Shown one piece after another: positions 17,291 through 26,489 of a stretch of DNA of 64,000 nucleotides (position 1 is its first letter; every line of letters begins with the position of its first letter). Location: the NCBI GenBank assembly GCA_965205365.1, contig CBDBGT010000005.1, positions 62,001-126,000 on the forward strand. The letters run 5' to 3'. Under the pieces are notes generated by a model. That model was not told where the DNA came from. It worked only from the letters and a program-made list of their open reading frames with translations, and ran no database searches. A program made the position numbers and the translations under genes. This DNA is from JALZUR01 sp965205365. Its GTDB lineage: Bacteria > Bdellovibrionota > Bdellovibrionia > Bdellovibrionales > UBA1609.

Positions 17291-18037
17291 TTGTCTGTAA
17301 TATCAATTATTAACCAAAAAGGTGGAGTGGCAAAAACAACCACAGCTGTAAATGTGGCACATATTTGGGCTAAAAGTGGTAAAAAAGTATTGCTAATAGA
17401 CTTAGACCCTCAAGCATCAGCAACAAAAGCTGTTTTTGGTGATAAAGAGTTTGATTATACATCATTTGATTTAGTAAGTGGGAAAGTAGGAGTTGAACAA
17501 ATCATTCAGTATTCGAAGAATTTTGAGTGCGATGTCATACCTGGTGAAATTTTACTAAGTGGAATTGATATTCAGTTGGCGGCTCAGTTTGGAAGAGAAA
17601 AGTTTTTAAAAAGAAGCTTGGTTCCTGTAAAAACACTTTATGAAGAAATTATTATAGACTGTTCACCAACACTGGGGCTTTTAACAGTTAACGCATTGAT
17701 GGCATCAGATGATATTCTTATTCCCATTTGTCCTGAGTACTTTTCATTAAAAGGTATTGAATTGATTCTAGGCACTCTTAGAAATATTAGGGCAGGACTC
17801 GGGCACAAGGTTAATATTAAAGGTATTTTAATAACTAGATTTAAAAATAGACGTGTTATTAAATCAGTGATTCAAGAGGTAGAGGACCGTTATGGGCTTA
17901 AGGTTTTTAAAGACTATATTCCAGATAATATTGTAGTTGAAGAAGCTCATCATAACCACCTTCCAGTTGCTAGCTATGCTCCTCGTTCAAAGGCTGCAAA
18001 ATCCTATAAAGCTTTAGCAGAGGATTTAATATCATGA
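17291..18037 (+). CDS. ParA/MinD-family ATPase
   Basis: A 248-aa ParA-type ATPase with the deviant Walker A IINQKGGVAKTTTAVN, VLLIDLDPQASAT, and IIIDCSPTLGLL as Walker B. I place the start at TTG 17291 because GGAGGG lies four bases upstream and the protein then begins directly at the Walker A strand; an upstream in-frame TTG (17249) lacks a site. There is no ParB gene next to it, so it may position a cell component other than the chromosome. Its stop overlaps the next start by 4 bases. Confidence 0.87.
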   Translation: MSVISIINQKGGVAKTTTAVNVAHIWAKSGKKVLLIDLDPQASATKAVFGDKEFDYTSFDLVSGKVGVEQIIQYSKNFECDVIPGEILLSGIDIQLAAQFGREKFLKRSLVPVKTLYEEIIIDCSPTLGLLTVNALMASDDILIPICPEYFSLKGIELILGTLRNIRAGLGHKVNIKGILITRFKNRRVIKSVIQEVEDRYGLKVFKDYIPDNIVVEEAHHNHLPVASYAPRSKAAKSYKALAEDLIS

Positions 18038-18480
18038 AATCCAATCCATTATTTCATGACTCAACAGTTAGTCAGGGTGCAAATGTTCAAACTCAATTTG
18101 AATTAATAGGAGTTGAGCTAAAAGACAAACAGATTTTGTGTTTAAAGCTTATTATTGGAAGTGATATTCGCTATATAGAGATGAATTTAAAACAAGAGGG
18201 AGTTTTTCATACTTCAGCTTGGATTGAGCATAGGAAATATATTTCCTATCAATTTTTTATTCAAATAGGTGGAGAACCTTTATATGCTTCTGAGTTAAAA
18301 AGCTCCTTAGCTCTTCATACAATATCTGAAGTTTGGGAGCCTTTGGGTGGTACAGATTGGAAGAAAGATTTTAGAAAAATTCCAGGTGTAGAGCCAAAGG
18401 AATTAAATTTTGCAAGTGCTCAGGAAAAAGTTCTTCAAGAAACATATCTAGATAATCTAATAGAAAAATGGGATTTGTGA
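18034..18480 (+). CDS. Conserved-looking hypothetical protein coupled to ParA
   Basis: A 148-aa soluble protein starting ATGA-overlapped with the ParA gene, so translationally coupled. It shows no signal peptide or membrane segment. A moderately hydrophobic beta-rich middle (ILCLKLIIGSDIRYIEMNL, then YISYQFFIQIGGEPLYA) is followed by a Trp-containing segment VWEPLGGTDWKKDF. I do not recognise a family. The coupling suggests it is a partner or adaptor of the ATPase. Confidence 0.65.
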   Translation: MKSNPLFHDSTVSQGANVQTQFELIGVELKDKQILCLKLIIGSDIRYIEMNLKQEGVFHTSAWIEHRKYISYQFFIQIGGEPLYASELKSSLALHTISEVWEPLGGTDWKKDFRKIPGVEPKELNFASAQEKVLQETYLDNLIEKWDL

Positions 18481-18806
18481 TTAAATTTATAGGTAAACTA
18501 AAAGGCAAACTGGATTTATAGCACAAGATGTTAAACCTTTCTTTGATGAGGTTGTTTCATCAAATAAGAATACCGGGTTTTTACGTATGGCTTACTCAAA
18601 CCTTATAGCTTCACTTGTGAGTGCTTTTCAAAAGCTTTATAAAATGTTTTTAGAAACAAATAAGTGTTAAAATGCTCAAAATAAAAGAGCTTAAATCTGA
18701 GAATAGAAATTTAAGAAAAAAAATTACTCAAATTAAAAAAACTTTAGATGTTTTAAATATTTCCATTGAATAAATAATTTTAGAATTATTTTTAACGTAG
18801 TTTAAT
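18481..18806 (+). other. Intergenic stretch with a possible 33-codon ORF
   Basis: No full gene is supported. A 48-codon open segment without a start (QDVKPFFDEVVSSNKN to FLETNKC, ending about 18670) may be the remains of a gene. It is followed by ATG 18672 to TAA 18773, a lysine-rich, coiled-coil-like 33-aa frame (KIKELKSENRNLRKKI). Neither has a good ribosome site. The segment could be debris of a degraded element. Confidence 0.3.
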
Positions 18807-19865
18807 TTAGTTAGTTCTTATTTTTTTATTTAAATCTCTCCAAGACTTTCCAGCTCTTGCACGTCTAGAAAGCTGGAATTTTTTTACTGCTTTAGTGTGT
18901 TCTTTATAAGTTTTTGAAAAATAATGGGTGCCATCATTTTTGCTTACAAAGTATAAATAATTTGTTTTTTTAGGTGCACAAACTGCCTTCATAGCCTCGT
19001 AGCCTGGATTAGATATTGGTCCTAAAGGCAGTCCCTTTATTGCATATGTGTTGTATTTATTTTTTTTTAACAAATGCTTTTGCCTGATATTAAATAATCT
19101 TTCACCTGTTTCTATCCATTCCCCATATATTGTTGTTGGGTCACTTTGAAGACGCATCTGTTTTTTTAATCTATTTAAAAAAACAGATGCAATTATAGGT
19201 CTTTCATAAGAGGCACCTGTTTCTTTTTCAATAATACTTGCAAGTATTGTTAATTGGTGCTGATTAAAGCCTTTTGGTAAAGATAAGTTCTTTATTAAAA
19301 GTTGAAAGTTATTCTGATATGCTGTAACTAAGGATTTAACGACTAAGGGTTCGTTTGTATTTTTAGAAAACTCATAGGTTGCTGGAAATAAATACCCTTC
19401 AAAGCTTTGAACATTGTATCCTAAATGCTTAGAAGCTTCCTTGGGAGAGCTGACAAACTCTAGAAATTTCTTTTTTGAAGAAATAATTCCTTTTTTTTTC
19501 AAAAGCCCTGCTATTTCAAACATATTGTAGCCTTCTGGAATGGAGACTTTATATTTTACCACGTTGCCTGTGGCAAAATCTTGGATCACTCTTTTTAAGC
19601 TTGTTCCTTGTTTAAAAAAATATTCTCCAGTTTTTAATGCTTTTTCAAGTTTATTTAATTTAAGGTAAATTTTTAAAGCTTGAAGGGAAATCTTAGGTTC
19701 TTTTTTTATAAGTTCTTGAATTACTGCATAAAAACCTTCACCATCGTGAACAGTTATCTTTATATTTTTAGAAATTGAATAAGACAGGTTACTTTGATAC
19801 AGCAGGGCTGTTCCAGTCAACAGCAGGCCTACACAAAGGATTGTAAATACCAGAGGTTTTTTCAT
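18807..19865 (-). CDS. mltG: Endolytic murein transglycosylase MltG (YceG-like)
   Basis: A 352-aa protein with one N-terminal transmembrane anchor (residues ~5-24) and a periplasmic YceG domain. The catalytic signature is seen as SIIEKETGASYERPIIASVF, followed by NRLKKQMRLQSDPTTIYG, GLPLGPISNPG and YLYFVSKNDGTHYFS. MltG cuts nascent glycan strands and sets their length. Its ATG overlaps the astD stop by 4 bases, so it is the last gene of the ast operon, an unusual partnership. No clear terminator follows. Confidence 0.93.
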   Translation of the reverse strand: MKKPLVFTILCVGLLLTGTALLYQSNLSYSISKNIKITVHDGEGFYAVIQELIKKEPKISLQALKIYLKLNKLEKALKTGEYFFKQGTSLKRVIQDFATGNVVKYKVSIPEGYNMFEIAGLLKKKGIISSKKKFLEFVSSPKEASKHLGYNVQSFEGYLFPATYEFSKNTNEPLVVKSLVTAYQNNFQLLIKNLSLPKGFNQHQLTILASIIEKETGASYERPIIASVFLNRLKKQMRLQSDPTTIYGEWIETGERLFNIRQKHLLKKNKYNTYAIKGLPLGPISNPGYEAMKAVCAPKKTNYLYFVSKNDGTHYFSKTYKEHTKAVKKFQLSRRARAGKSWRDLNKKIRTN

Positions 19866-21349
19866 AAACTCATTCCCGGCGGTAGCACTATTTTATTGTA
19901 ATCAGTGTGGTCTTCTAATGAGGCCATTGGACTTGTGCAGTAGTAAACGGCATGATGAGCTGATGGACGATGGTTTCCAGATTTCTTTGTTCCTCCAAAA
20001 GGAAGTCTTGAGCTTGCACCATTTGTTGTTCTGTTCCAGTTAAGAAGTCCAACATTTAAAGTTTTATATGCTTTTTCATATAAAGCCTTACTTTTTGTGA
20101 AAATAGAACACACTAAACCAAAGTGAGAAGAGTTGATACAAGCTAAGGTGTGGTTTAAATCATTTATTTTTATAATGGCAACATTAGGTCCAAAAATTTC
20201 TTGTGTTAAGTATATTGAATCTGAATTATAGTTTTTCATTGTATGAATACTTGGACTAACATAGTTTCCAGGGGTTTTCATTTCTAAGCGTTTTCCCCGC
20301 ATTATGCACTCAGCTCCCTCTCTTACAGCAATTTGCTGAAAGGTAATATATTTTTCAACAGATTCGTTACTTATAAGTGGTCCCATAAACACGTCTTCTT
20401 CTTCCCAGTGGCCTATTTTGATTTTTTTAGCAGCTTCATAAAATTTATGTAAAAAATCATCGTATATATTCTCATGAACAAAGAGAATACTTGTGCAAGA
20501 GCATCTTTGTCCCGCAGATAAAAAACCACCCATTAAAGATTCAAATACAGCTTTATCAAGCTGAGCGTCTTGCCAAACTATAGACGTGTTCTTACCACCC
20601 ATTTCTAAGGCTAAGGTTTTCCAATAATGTGTAATTGTGTCTTGCTTGATTTTAAGTCCAACATCATATGAACCTGTAAACAACACACCATCTACATTTG
20701 TATGAGAGGCCAGTCTTTTTCCCATTTCAGCTTTTCCTTGGACTAAATTAAACACTCCTTTTGGAAAATTTGCTTGTTCATAGCATTCAGCCATTAATTG
20801 TCCTGTAAAGGGTGTTTTGTCAGAGGGCTTAAATACAACTGTATTCCCTGTTAACAGTGCTGGAGCTATATGTCCATTAGGCAAATGAGCAGGAAAATTA
20901 AATGGTCCAATAACAGCCATAACACCCTTAGCTTTGTAGCGAATAACACCATCCACTTTAGGTAAGGCGTTTTTAATTTTTTCTTCCTTAACAAGTTTTA
21001 TTGAGTGCTCAGTGGTTATATTGATTTTTCCAGAAAGAGCACTTGCTTCAGCCCTTGATTCCCATAAGGGCTTACCTGTTTCTCTACTAATAATTTTAGC
21101 AAAATCGTCTCTTTTGGAATCAAAAATTTTAGCTAATCTATTTAAGTACACCACTCGTTTACTTAAATCTAATTCTGACCATGTTTTAAAAGCTTTAGAT
21201 GCTGACTCTATTGCTTTATCTGCGTTTAAAAATTTTGCATCTATAGTGCCTATTAGATCTCCATGGTCTGAAGGGCTGATTACTTTAAAAGACTCATTTT
21301 TATCTTCAAAACAATCAAATGATCCATTAATATAATCACCTAAATACAT
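19862..21349 (-). CDS. astD: N-succinylglutamate 5-semialdehyde dehydrogenase
   Basis: A 495-aa NAD-dependent aldehyde dehydrogenase most like AstD, the fourth step of the arginine succinyltransferase (AST) pathway. Catalytic Cys lies in AGQRCSCTS and the general-base Glu in LEMGGKN; FGPNVAII and LPFGGTKKSGNHRPSA are AstD-like. The neighbours astA and astC support the specific assignment over other aldehyde dehydrogenases. It begins 11 bp after astA and overlaps mltG. Confidence 0.9.
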   Translation of the reverse strand: MYLGDYINGSFDCFEDKNESFKVISPSDHGDLIGTIDAKFLNADKAIESASKAFKTWSELDLSKRVVYLNRLAKIFDSKRDDFAKIISRETGKPLWESRAEASALSGKINITTEHSIKLVKEEKIKNALPKVDGVIRYKAKGVMAVIGPFNFPAHLPNGHIAPALLTGNTVVFKPSDKTPFTGQLMAECYEQANFPKGVFNLVQGKAEMGKRLASHTNVDGVLFTGSYDVGLKIKQDTITHYWKTLALEMGGKNTSIVWQDAQLDKAVFESLMGGFLSAGQRCSCTSILFVHENIYDDFLHKFYEAAKKIKIGHWEEEDVFMGPLISNESVEKYITFQQIAVREGAECIMRGKRLEMKTPGNYVSPSIHTMKNYNSDSIYLTQEIFGPNVAIIKINDLNHTLACINSSHFGLVCSIFTKSKALYEKAYKTLNVGLLNWNRTTNGASSRLPFGGTKKSGNHRPSAHHAVYYCTSPMASLEDHTDYNKIVLPPGMSL

Positions 21350-21359
21350 AAATTCCCCT

Positions 21360-22382
21360 TTAATAGTCTACTGGCAGTATAAACACTTCTTGATTAGATA
21401 CAAACTCTAACAGTTTATTTTGCTCTTTGCTTATGAAAACCTGATCTCCTGAAACTTTTAAAAAACATAATATTGCTCTAAATTCTTTAGATGATGTGCC
21501 TCCAAGTAAATACATTTTACTTGGAGTTAAAGGTTTTTCTTTAATTTTAAGTTTTAATTTTTTAAAAGCCTGGATGGGCTTAGCAAGCTTTGTTTTTACA
21601 CCAAAGTGTGGACCGCCATCAAAGGGGTCTATTTCATTTTTATAGGTAAACCCAAGTTTTTCCATGAGAGCTTTTGCAGGTTTGGTAGCTTCACTAACCT
21701 TACCAATAACCGCCTTAGCTTTTAATTCTAAAAGAGTTATGTAGATTTTATTCTCTGGAAATAAATTTTTAATAAATTCCTTATTTTTATGACTTAAGCG
21801 ATTGGCCTCTTCATAGGGTAAATTTGTAAAGCGTTTTCCTAGTGCCTCCCAGAACTCACTTTTTCCATGAATTGTTAGAGGAGGGGCTAGCTCACAGTGC
21901 AACTCTTCTTGAAACATCTTTTCATAGGCAGCAATAAACATAAAGCGAACAAGACTTATGATTTTACCAATTTTTTCAGGTCTTTTTCGATAGTTTTCAT
22001 CAACAATTAAACCTCCTAATTCAGTAGGGCCGTCATAGTCTTCTTTAAAGTTTAATGTCTCATGGGTGAGCCTTAGTCCCAATTCTTGGCTAAATTTTTC
22101 TTTCTCCTGGATTTTATAAAAAATATGAGGGTTATCTTTAGTTCCATGTTTAGAAACTATTTTAGAAGCTCCAATGACTTTACCAATGTCACCGTCTTCT
22201 GCCACAAAGAGAAATTCACTTTCATTTAAAGAAAGTTTGTGTTTAAAAGACTGCTCACTAATTTGTAAAATTTTTTTAAGCCTTGTCTTATTAGCTGGCA
22301 AATTCAGTAGTGTAAATTGACTTGCTAGATTATATAAATCCGCTAAATCACTTATTCGAGATTGTCTTAAAAATATACTCAT
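21360..22382 (-). CDS. astA: Arginine/ornithine N-succinyltransferase
   Basis: A 340-aa AstA-family acyltransferase (GNAT-like fold) that transfers succinyl from succinyl-CoA to the alpha-amino group of arginine or ornithine. Family landmarks are the N-terminal RQSRISDLADLYNLA, GPTELGGLIVDENYRK, EFWEALGKRFTNLPYEEA, the AKALMEKLGF segment and DPFDGGPHF. It starts 2 bp after the M20-like gene stop. The family includes enzymes acting on ornithine, which matters here because astB is missing from the cluster. Confidence 0.92.
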   Translation of the reverse strand: MSIFLRQSRISDLADLYNLASQFTLLNLPANKTRLKKILQISEQSFKHKLSLNESEFLFVAEDGDIGKVIGASKIVSKHGTKDNPHIFYKIQEKEKFSQELGLRLTHETLNFKEDYDGPTELGGLIVDENYRKRPEKIGKIISLVRFMFIAAYEKMFQEELHCELAPPLTIHGKSEFWEALGKRFTNLPYEEANRLSHKNKEFIKNLFPENKIYITLLELKAKAVIGKVSEATKPAKALMEKLGFTYKNEIDPFDGGPHFGVKTKLAKPIQAFKKLKLKIKEKPLTPSKMYLLGGTSSKEFRAILCFLKVSGDQVFISKEQNKLLEFVSNQEVFILPVDY

Positions 22383-22384
22383 TT

Positions 22385-23674
22385 TTATCCTTCACTCACT
22401 TCTTTAAAAAGCTTTCTATAAGAGTGACAAGAGTCAATTAACGCATCTATTAAGATGGATTCATTTGGTTTTTTAGCTAAACTCTCCTCTCCTGCTCCTA
22501 AAATAATAATATCATCACAAACTTTAGAAAACAGACTTGCTTCAGTAGCATTTAAACAATAGGGGTCTTTATTTTTTGTCCTATTCTCATTTACATAAGG
22601 TGTTTGTGCATCTATTATCACAACTTCTCCTCCAACAGATCTGACTATATTTTCAAATTCTTTAAACCAAGTGTCTAAAGCTTTGGGGCTAGTGTGGGCA
22701 GGAATTAGATTAAACCCAAAGAAAGTCACACCTTCTTTAGAGTCAAAACACTGTCCAATGTGGATGGCTCTTTTTAATTTTGAATTTTTGAATTTTTCTC
22801 TTAAATCATGGTCCAATTTAATAAGCTTTTCACTAAAGTTTTCAAATTTTGAAATCATTGAATTTTTAAATGGAGGTAGGGAATCTATTTCAAAATAAGT
22901 TGTTTCAGGTTCTTTTGTAGTTTCTAGACCTCCATCAAGATCAAGTATTAAGGTTCCCTTTGGCAGGTATTTACAGGATTTTATCATTTGAAATATTGTA
23001 TTGTTTACCAACTCTTCACCACCAATATATCTATAAACCTTACTCTGAGAAGATATATTTTCTCTCAAATCATGTTTTTTTCTAAGTTCTTTTTCTTTAT
23101 TTGAAAAAGGAAAAAAAACTTTTATTTTTAACCTTCCTGCATTTCCATATAAAATTTTATTTTCTGTTGGGTAAGCAACACAAACCCTATGAACCAATCG
23201 ATTTACTAAAATTTCAGAAAGAAGTCGCCTTGCTCCACGCATTTTGTTCTCTCTACCATAACCAACAGCAACTAGGATATTCTTATCTTTAAAGCCACCG
23301 TCTTTAAGAACAGATTCCATGGCCAGCACCTGTGAAACCAATGATATTTTTTCATGGGCTGCACCTAAGCCATATATGCGTCCATTTTTTACAGTAATCA
23401 ATAAAGGATCAAAATTTGTTTCTGACCAAAGAGACAATTGACTAGGGTTTCTAGTATCAGCGTTAACATAGCAAACTAGATCAATTTCTTTTTTTCTAGG
23501 ATTGGTTTCAACATAGTACGTTGTTGTTTCACCGTGAACAGGCAAGCTTTGCCATTTTAACTTTGGAAAAACATTATTTAATGTCTTTCCAAATAAAACT
23601 GTACCTGATCTCTCACTTGACTCTGAGCCTAGTATTTTTTGACTAATATCAAGTACATTAACCTTGTTAAACAT
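22385..23674 (-). CDS. Divergent M20-family peptidase/deacylase-like protein in the ast operon
   Basis: A 429-aa protein resembling acetylornithine deacetylase/DapE-type M20 hydrolases: PLLITVKNGRIYGLGAA matches the second metal motif region and NILVAVGYGRENKMRGARRL the Glu region. However, the usual His-x-Asp reads YVNADT and the usual bridging Asp position reads AAHEK, so the metal ligands are altered. The position between astC and astA suggests a desuccinylase-like role in place of AstE, but activity is uncertain. It is separated from astC by 5 bp and from astA by 2 bp. Confidence 0.65.
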   Translation of the reverse strand: MFNKVNVLDISQKILGSESSERSGTVLFGKTLNNVFPKLKWQSLPVHGETTTYYVETNPRKKEIDLVCYVNADTRNPSQLSLWSETNFDPLLITVKNGRIYGLGAAHEKISLVSQVLAMESVLKDGGFKDKNILVAVGYGRENKMRGARRLLSEILVNRLVHRVCVAYPTENKILYGNAGRLKIKVFFPFSNKEKELRKKHDLRENISSQSKVYRYIGGEELVNNTIFQMIKSCKYLPKGTLILDLDGGLETTKEPETTYFEIDSLPPFKNSMISKFENFSEKLIKLDHDLREKFKNSKLKRAIHIGQCFDSKEGVTFFGFNLIPAHTSPKALDTWFKEFENIVRSVGGEVVIIDAQTPYVNENRTKNKDPYCLNATEASLFSKVCDDIIILGAGEESLAKKPNESILIDALIDSCHSYRKLFKEVSEG

Positions 23675-23679
23675 AAAGC

Positions 23680-25023
23680 TTACTTTGATTCCAAAAGGGT
23701 TTTTTCTATAATTTCTTTAATTTCTTTAATGTGTTCATTTTCAAGTATAGCCGGTAGTAAAAAACGTACTCTATATGGGTTTTTTCCACAACCAAAGCAG
23801 ATAACACCGTTGTTAAAAAGTTTTTTAACAAACCCTAGCACTTTATCTTTTTCCCCACTAAAGGGAGTGAAGGCTATCATTAGGCCCATACCTTCAACAT
23901 TATTTATAAGGTTTTTACACGTCGTCTCTCCTAAATCTTTTAGCATACTTGTAAAGTTTTTATGAATGGTTTGAATTTTTCCTTTATTGCCTATATAGCC
24001 ACTATCTAATGTGTCTAAAATTCTACGCCCTGCTGCTAAAGAAGCTGTTGACCCTGAAAAAGTTCCTGCAATTAAGCCTAACTTAGGGTTAAACTCCTTG
24101 GTATAAAGAGTTGCTCCTGTTTGTAAGGCTTTTGCAACTGATACAACATCCACATAGTTTCCTAAATCAAGGGTTTGAAAAGCGAAAAACTCCCCAGTTC
24201 TACAAAAAGTTTGAACTTCATCTAAAAATATTGGAATGCCTTCTTTTTTACAAATATCTAGTATGGGCACAAAAAATTCTCTTGGGGCTACTTTATAACC
24301 TCCCTCTCCTTGCATGGGCTCAAACATAAAACATGAAATGTCACCCCTATGGTTTTGAACATGATTTTTAAATATCTTAAGAGATTTTTCAGAAGATAAG
24401 GGGTCACTTGAGTTGTAAAAAGGAACTCTTAAAATTTCATTATATTTTGGAAGCCCTTGTTTATAATTATCATTATCTGTAATTTCTGCCATTATAGTTG
24501 TTCTACCTGCAAAACAACCTTCCATGGCAATAACCATTCTTGCACCGTTTTTTTTCTGGCGGCATATTTTAAGTCCATTTTCATTTGCCATGGAGCCTGA
24601 TGGGCAAAGCCAGGCATAGTTTAATTTTGATGAGCGAGACCCTAGGTCAACAAGCTTTTCTAAAAGCTTAATATATTCTTTATTAGGTTGTAGGTTGCCT
24701 TGCATAACTGTGTCACAAAGTGAGGCTTCAACTGTTGATTCTAAAATACAAGGGTGAGAGTGACCTAAAATATGGATTCCAACTCCGTTAATCAAATCAA
24801 TTTTAACGCTTCCATCTTCGAGTTCAACATAGGGTCCCTTCCCTTTACCAGAGCCCACATAGTTAAAGAAAAGAGGTCTTCCTCTGTATTTGTTTAAGGC
24901 TTCTGCCTGTGGCTCTAAGTTTTTAGACCCATTAAGGTCACAAGGCTTTACTTTTTGTAAATGAGCACAACTTTTTAAATATATTTCAACTAGACTTTTA
25001 ACTTGCGTTTTTATTGGCATCAT
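23680..25023 (-). CDS. astC: Succinylornithine/acetylornithine-type aminotransferase
   Basis: A 447-aa class-III PLP aminotransferase. The phosphate-binding SGSMANENGLK, the pyridine-N Asp in IFLDEVQTFCRTGEFFA, the Schiff-base Lys in VSVAKALQTGATLY and SGSTASLAAGRRIL are visible. With astA and astD beside it, the best assignment is AstC, converting N-succinylornithine to the semialdehyde. The protein is somewhat longer than E. coli AstC and may belong to a lysine/ornithine aminotransferase branch. AGGAG precedes the tandem ATG codons at 25023 and 25020. It is the first gene of the operon. Confidence 0.8.
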   Translation of the reverse strand: MMPIKTQVKSLVEIYLKSCAHLQKVKPCDLNGSKNLEPQAEALNKYRGRPLFFNYVGSGKGKGPYVELEDGSVKIDLINGVGIHILGHSHPCILESTVEASLCDTVMQGNLQPNKEYIKLLEKLVDLGSRSSKLNYAWLCPSGSMANENGLKICRQKKNGARMVIAMEGCFAGRTTIMAEITDNDNYKQGLPKYNEILRVPFYNSSDPLSSEKSLKIFKNHVQNHRGDISCFMFEPMQGEGGYKVAPREFFVPILDICKKEGIPIFLDEVQTFCRTGEFFAFQTLDLGNYVDVVSVAKALQTGATLYTKEFNPKLGLIAGTFSGSTASLAAGRRILDTLDSGYIGNKGKIQTIHKNFTSMLKDLGETTCKNLINNVEGMGLMIAFTPFSGEKDKVLGFVKKLFNNGVICFGCGKNPYRVRFLLPAILENEHIKEIKEIIEKTLLESK

Positions 25024-25073
25024 TTTCTCCTATTACTTTTATACCGGTGTTCTTTTATGTATCATATTTGAGT

Positions 25074-25802
25074 ATGGTTTTTAAAACTCTTATCATTATC
25101 CTACTTTATTTACCACCTAAGGCAGCTTTGGCCACAGAAAAGGAAACTAAGTCTGCACAAAAAATAGTCCATTCAATTTCACTATACAATACAGCTCTTG
25201 AAAAATTTAACAGTAATAATTTGGGTCTTGCAAAAGGCTATATTGAACAAAGTCTTTTTTTAAATCCTTTAAATTCATTCTCTCAAAAGCTTAACGCAAA
25301 AATTAAGAAGGCCCTTTCTAAGAATCTTGGCGTAGAAATAAGGGAAGAAATTTCTTTCTTTGTGTATGCTTTTGATATAGTTCCCCCATGGCTTTCTTAT
25401 ATTTTCTTAATTATTGCCACTTTACTATTCTTTTACTCTTTGGCAAGGCTTCACTTCAATGAGGCGTCCTCTTACAAGAAAAACCCTCAACTACGCCTTA
25501 GGACTCTTGGTTTTACTTTTTTTCTTATTTTATCAGCATCACTTCATATAGCTAAAGAGTCTTTTTACCTTACTAAATGGGCTTGTACCACAGCCCCTGG
25601 AACTTTTTTATTTACGGGCCCAAATGCTCAGACTTTTGTTCAAACATCGTCTCTTCCACAAGGAAGTTGTGTTCAAGTTGTCTCAGTTCTACCTCAGTGG
25701 GTTTCCCTTAAGCCTTTAAACCATCCTTCTGGGTGGGCAAATCTAGATGATCTTATGATTGTACGCGGTTATAAAATTGACCCTTCTTTGAACAAAGATT
25801 AG
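25074..25802 (+). CDS. BatE-like TPR/SH3 membrane protein
   Basis: A ~242-aa protein. It has an N-terminal hydrophobic segment, a TPR-like helix pair (ALEKFNSNNLGLAKGYIEQS), two transmembrane helices (around WLSYIFLIIATLLFFYSLA and FTFFLILSASLHIA) and a C-terminal bacterial SH3-like domain (GPNAQTFVQTSSLPQGSCVQ to GWANLDDL). This order matches BatE of the Bat (aerotolerance) group. The start at ATG 25074 is chosen over an upstream TTG that overlaps the divergent astC start. The other bat genes are not in the window. Confidence 0.65.
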   Translation: MVFKTLIIILLYLPPKAALATEKETKSAQKIVHSISLYNTALEKFNSNNLGLAKGYIEQSLFLNPLNSFSQKLNAKIKKALSKNLGVEIREEISFFVYAFDIVPPWLSYIFLIIATLLFFYSLARLHFNEASSYKKNPQLRLRTLGFTFFLILSASLHIAKESFYLTKWACTTAPGTFLFTGPNAQTFVQTSSLPQGSCVQVVSVLPQWVSLKPLNHPSGWANLDDLMIVRGYKIDPSLNKD

Positions 25803-25811
25803 ACTAGGCCA

Positions 25812-26486
25812 ATGATGTTTAAGCTATTTATATGTATTTTATTTACACCTTTGATGTCTTTTGGAAGCTTTAAAAAAGTTGAGCTTGCATTTAAACATGC
25901 AGAACAATTGTCCAAATCCTCTCGTTATGAAGAGGCCTTATTGGAATTTCAAGATATTGAAAAAGAGTTTCCGTATTCAAGATTTTCAAAAATATCAAAA
26001 TTAAAAATTGCCGATGTTTATTTTGATATGGCAAACTATGTTCAAGCTCAATATCAATATCAATATTATTTTGATCTTTACCCTAAAGAAATTCATAGTG
26101 ACTATGCTCTTTATCGTGTTGGACTAAGTATGTATAAACTTCTTCCTAAAACAATTGACCGTGATCTTACAGGGACAACTAGTATTTTAAGCGTATGGAG
26201 AAATCTTTTAGTTAAATTTCCTCGTAGTAAGTTCACACCAGAGATATTAAAGTATCAAAAAGAGCTTCTTAAAAACCTTGGAAAAAAAGAACTCTACATT
26301 GCTAATTTTTATCTTAAACAAAAAAAATACGTTAGTGCTCAAAAAAGACTCAATGGTTTATTTAAAGAGTTTCCTTCTTTTAAGAAAAATAAAAAAGCTA
26401 TTGAATCTGCTCTTGCATGCGCTAAAGGGCTTGATGACAAGCCTGCGGTTAAAAAATACTTAGACCTTTTAAAAAAAGCGAATTAA
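25812..26486 (+). CDS. bamD: BamD-like outer-membrane assembly protein
   Basis: A 224-aa TPR protein of the BamD/YfiO family, which docks to BamA in outer-membrane protein assembly. Typical segments are YEEALLEFQDIEKEFPYSRF, VQAQYQYQYYFDLYPKE, YALYRVGLSMYKLLPKTIDR and ANFYLKQKKYVSAQKRLNGL. BamD is normally a lipoprotein. Here the signal sequence (MMFKLFICILFTPLMSFGS) has Cys only at residue 8 and no proper lipobox, so signal peptidase I processing seems more likely. It is 9 bp after the BatE-like gene. Confidence 0.8.
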   Translation: MMFKLFICILFTPLMSFGSFKKVELAFKHAEQLSKSSRYEEALLEFQDIEKEFPYSRFSKISKLKIADVYFDMANYVQAQYQYQYYFDLYPKEIHSDYALYRVGLSMYKLLPKTIDRDLTGTTSILSVWRNLLVKFPRSKFTPEILKYQKELLKNLGKKELYIANFYLKQKKYVSAQKRLNGLFKEFPSFKKNKKAIESALACAKGLDDKPAVKKYLDLLKKAN

Positions 26487-26489
26487 TCC

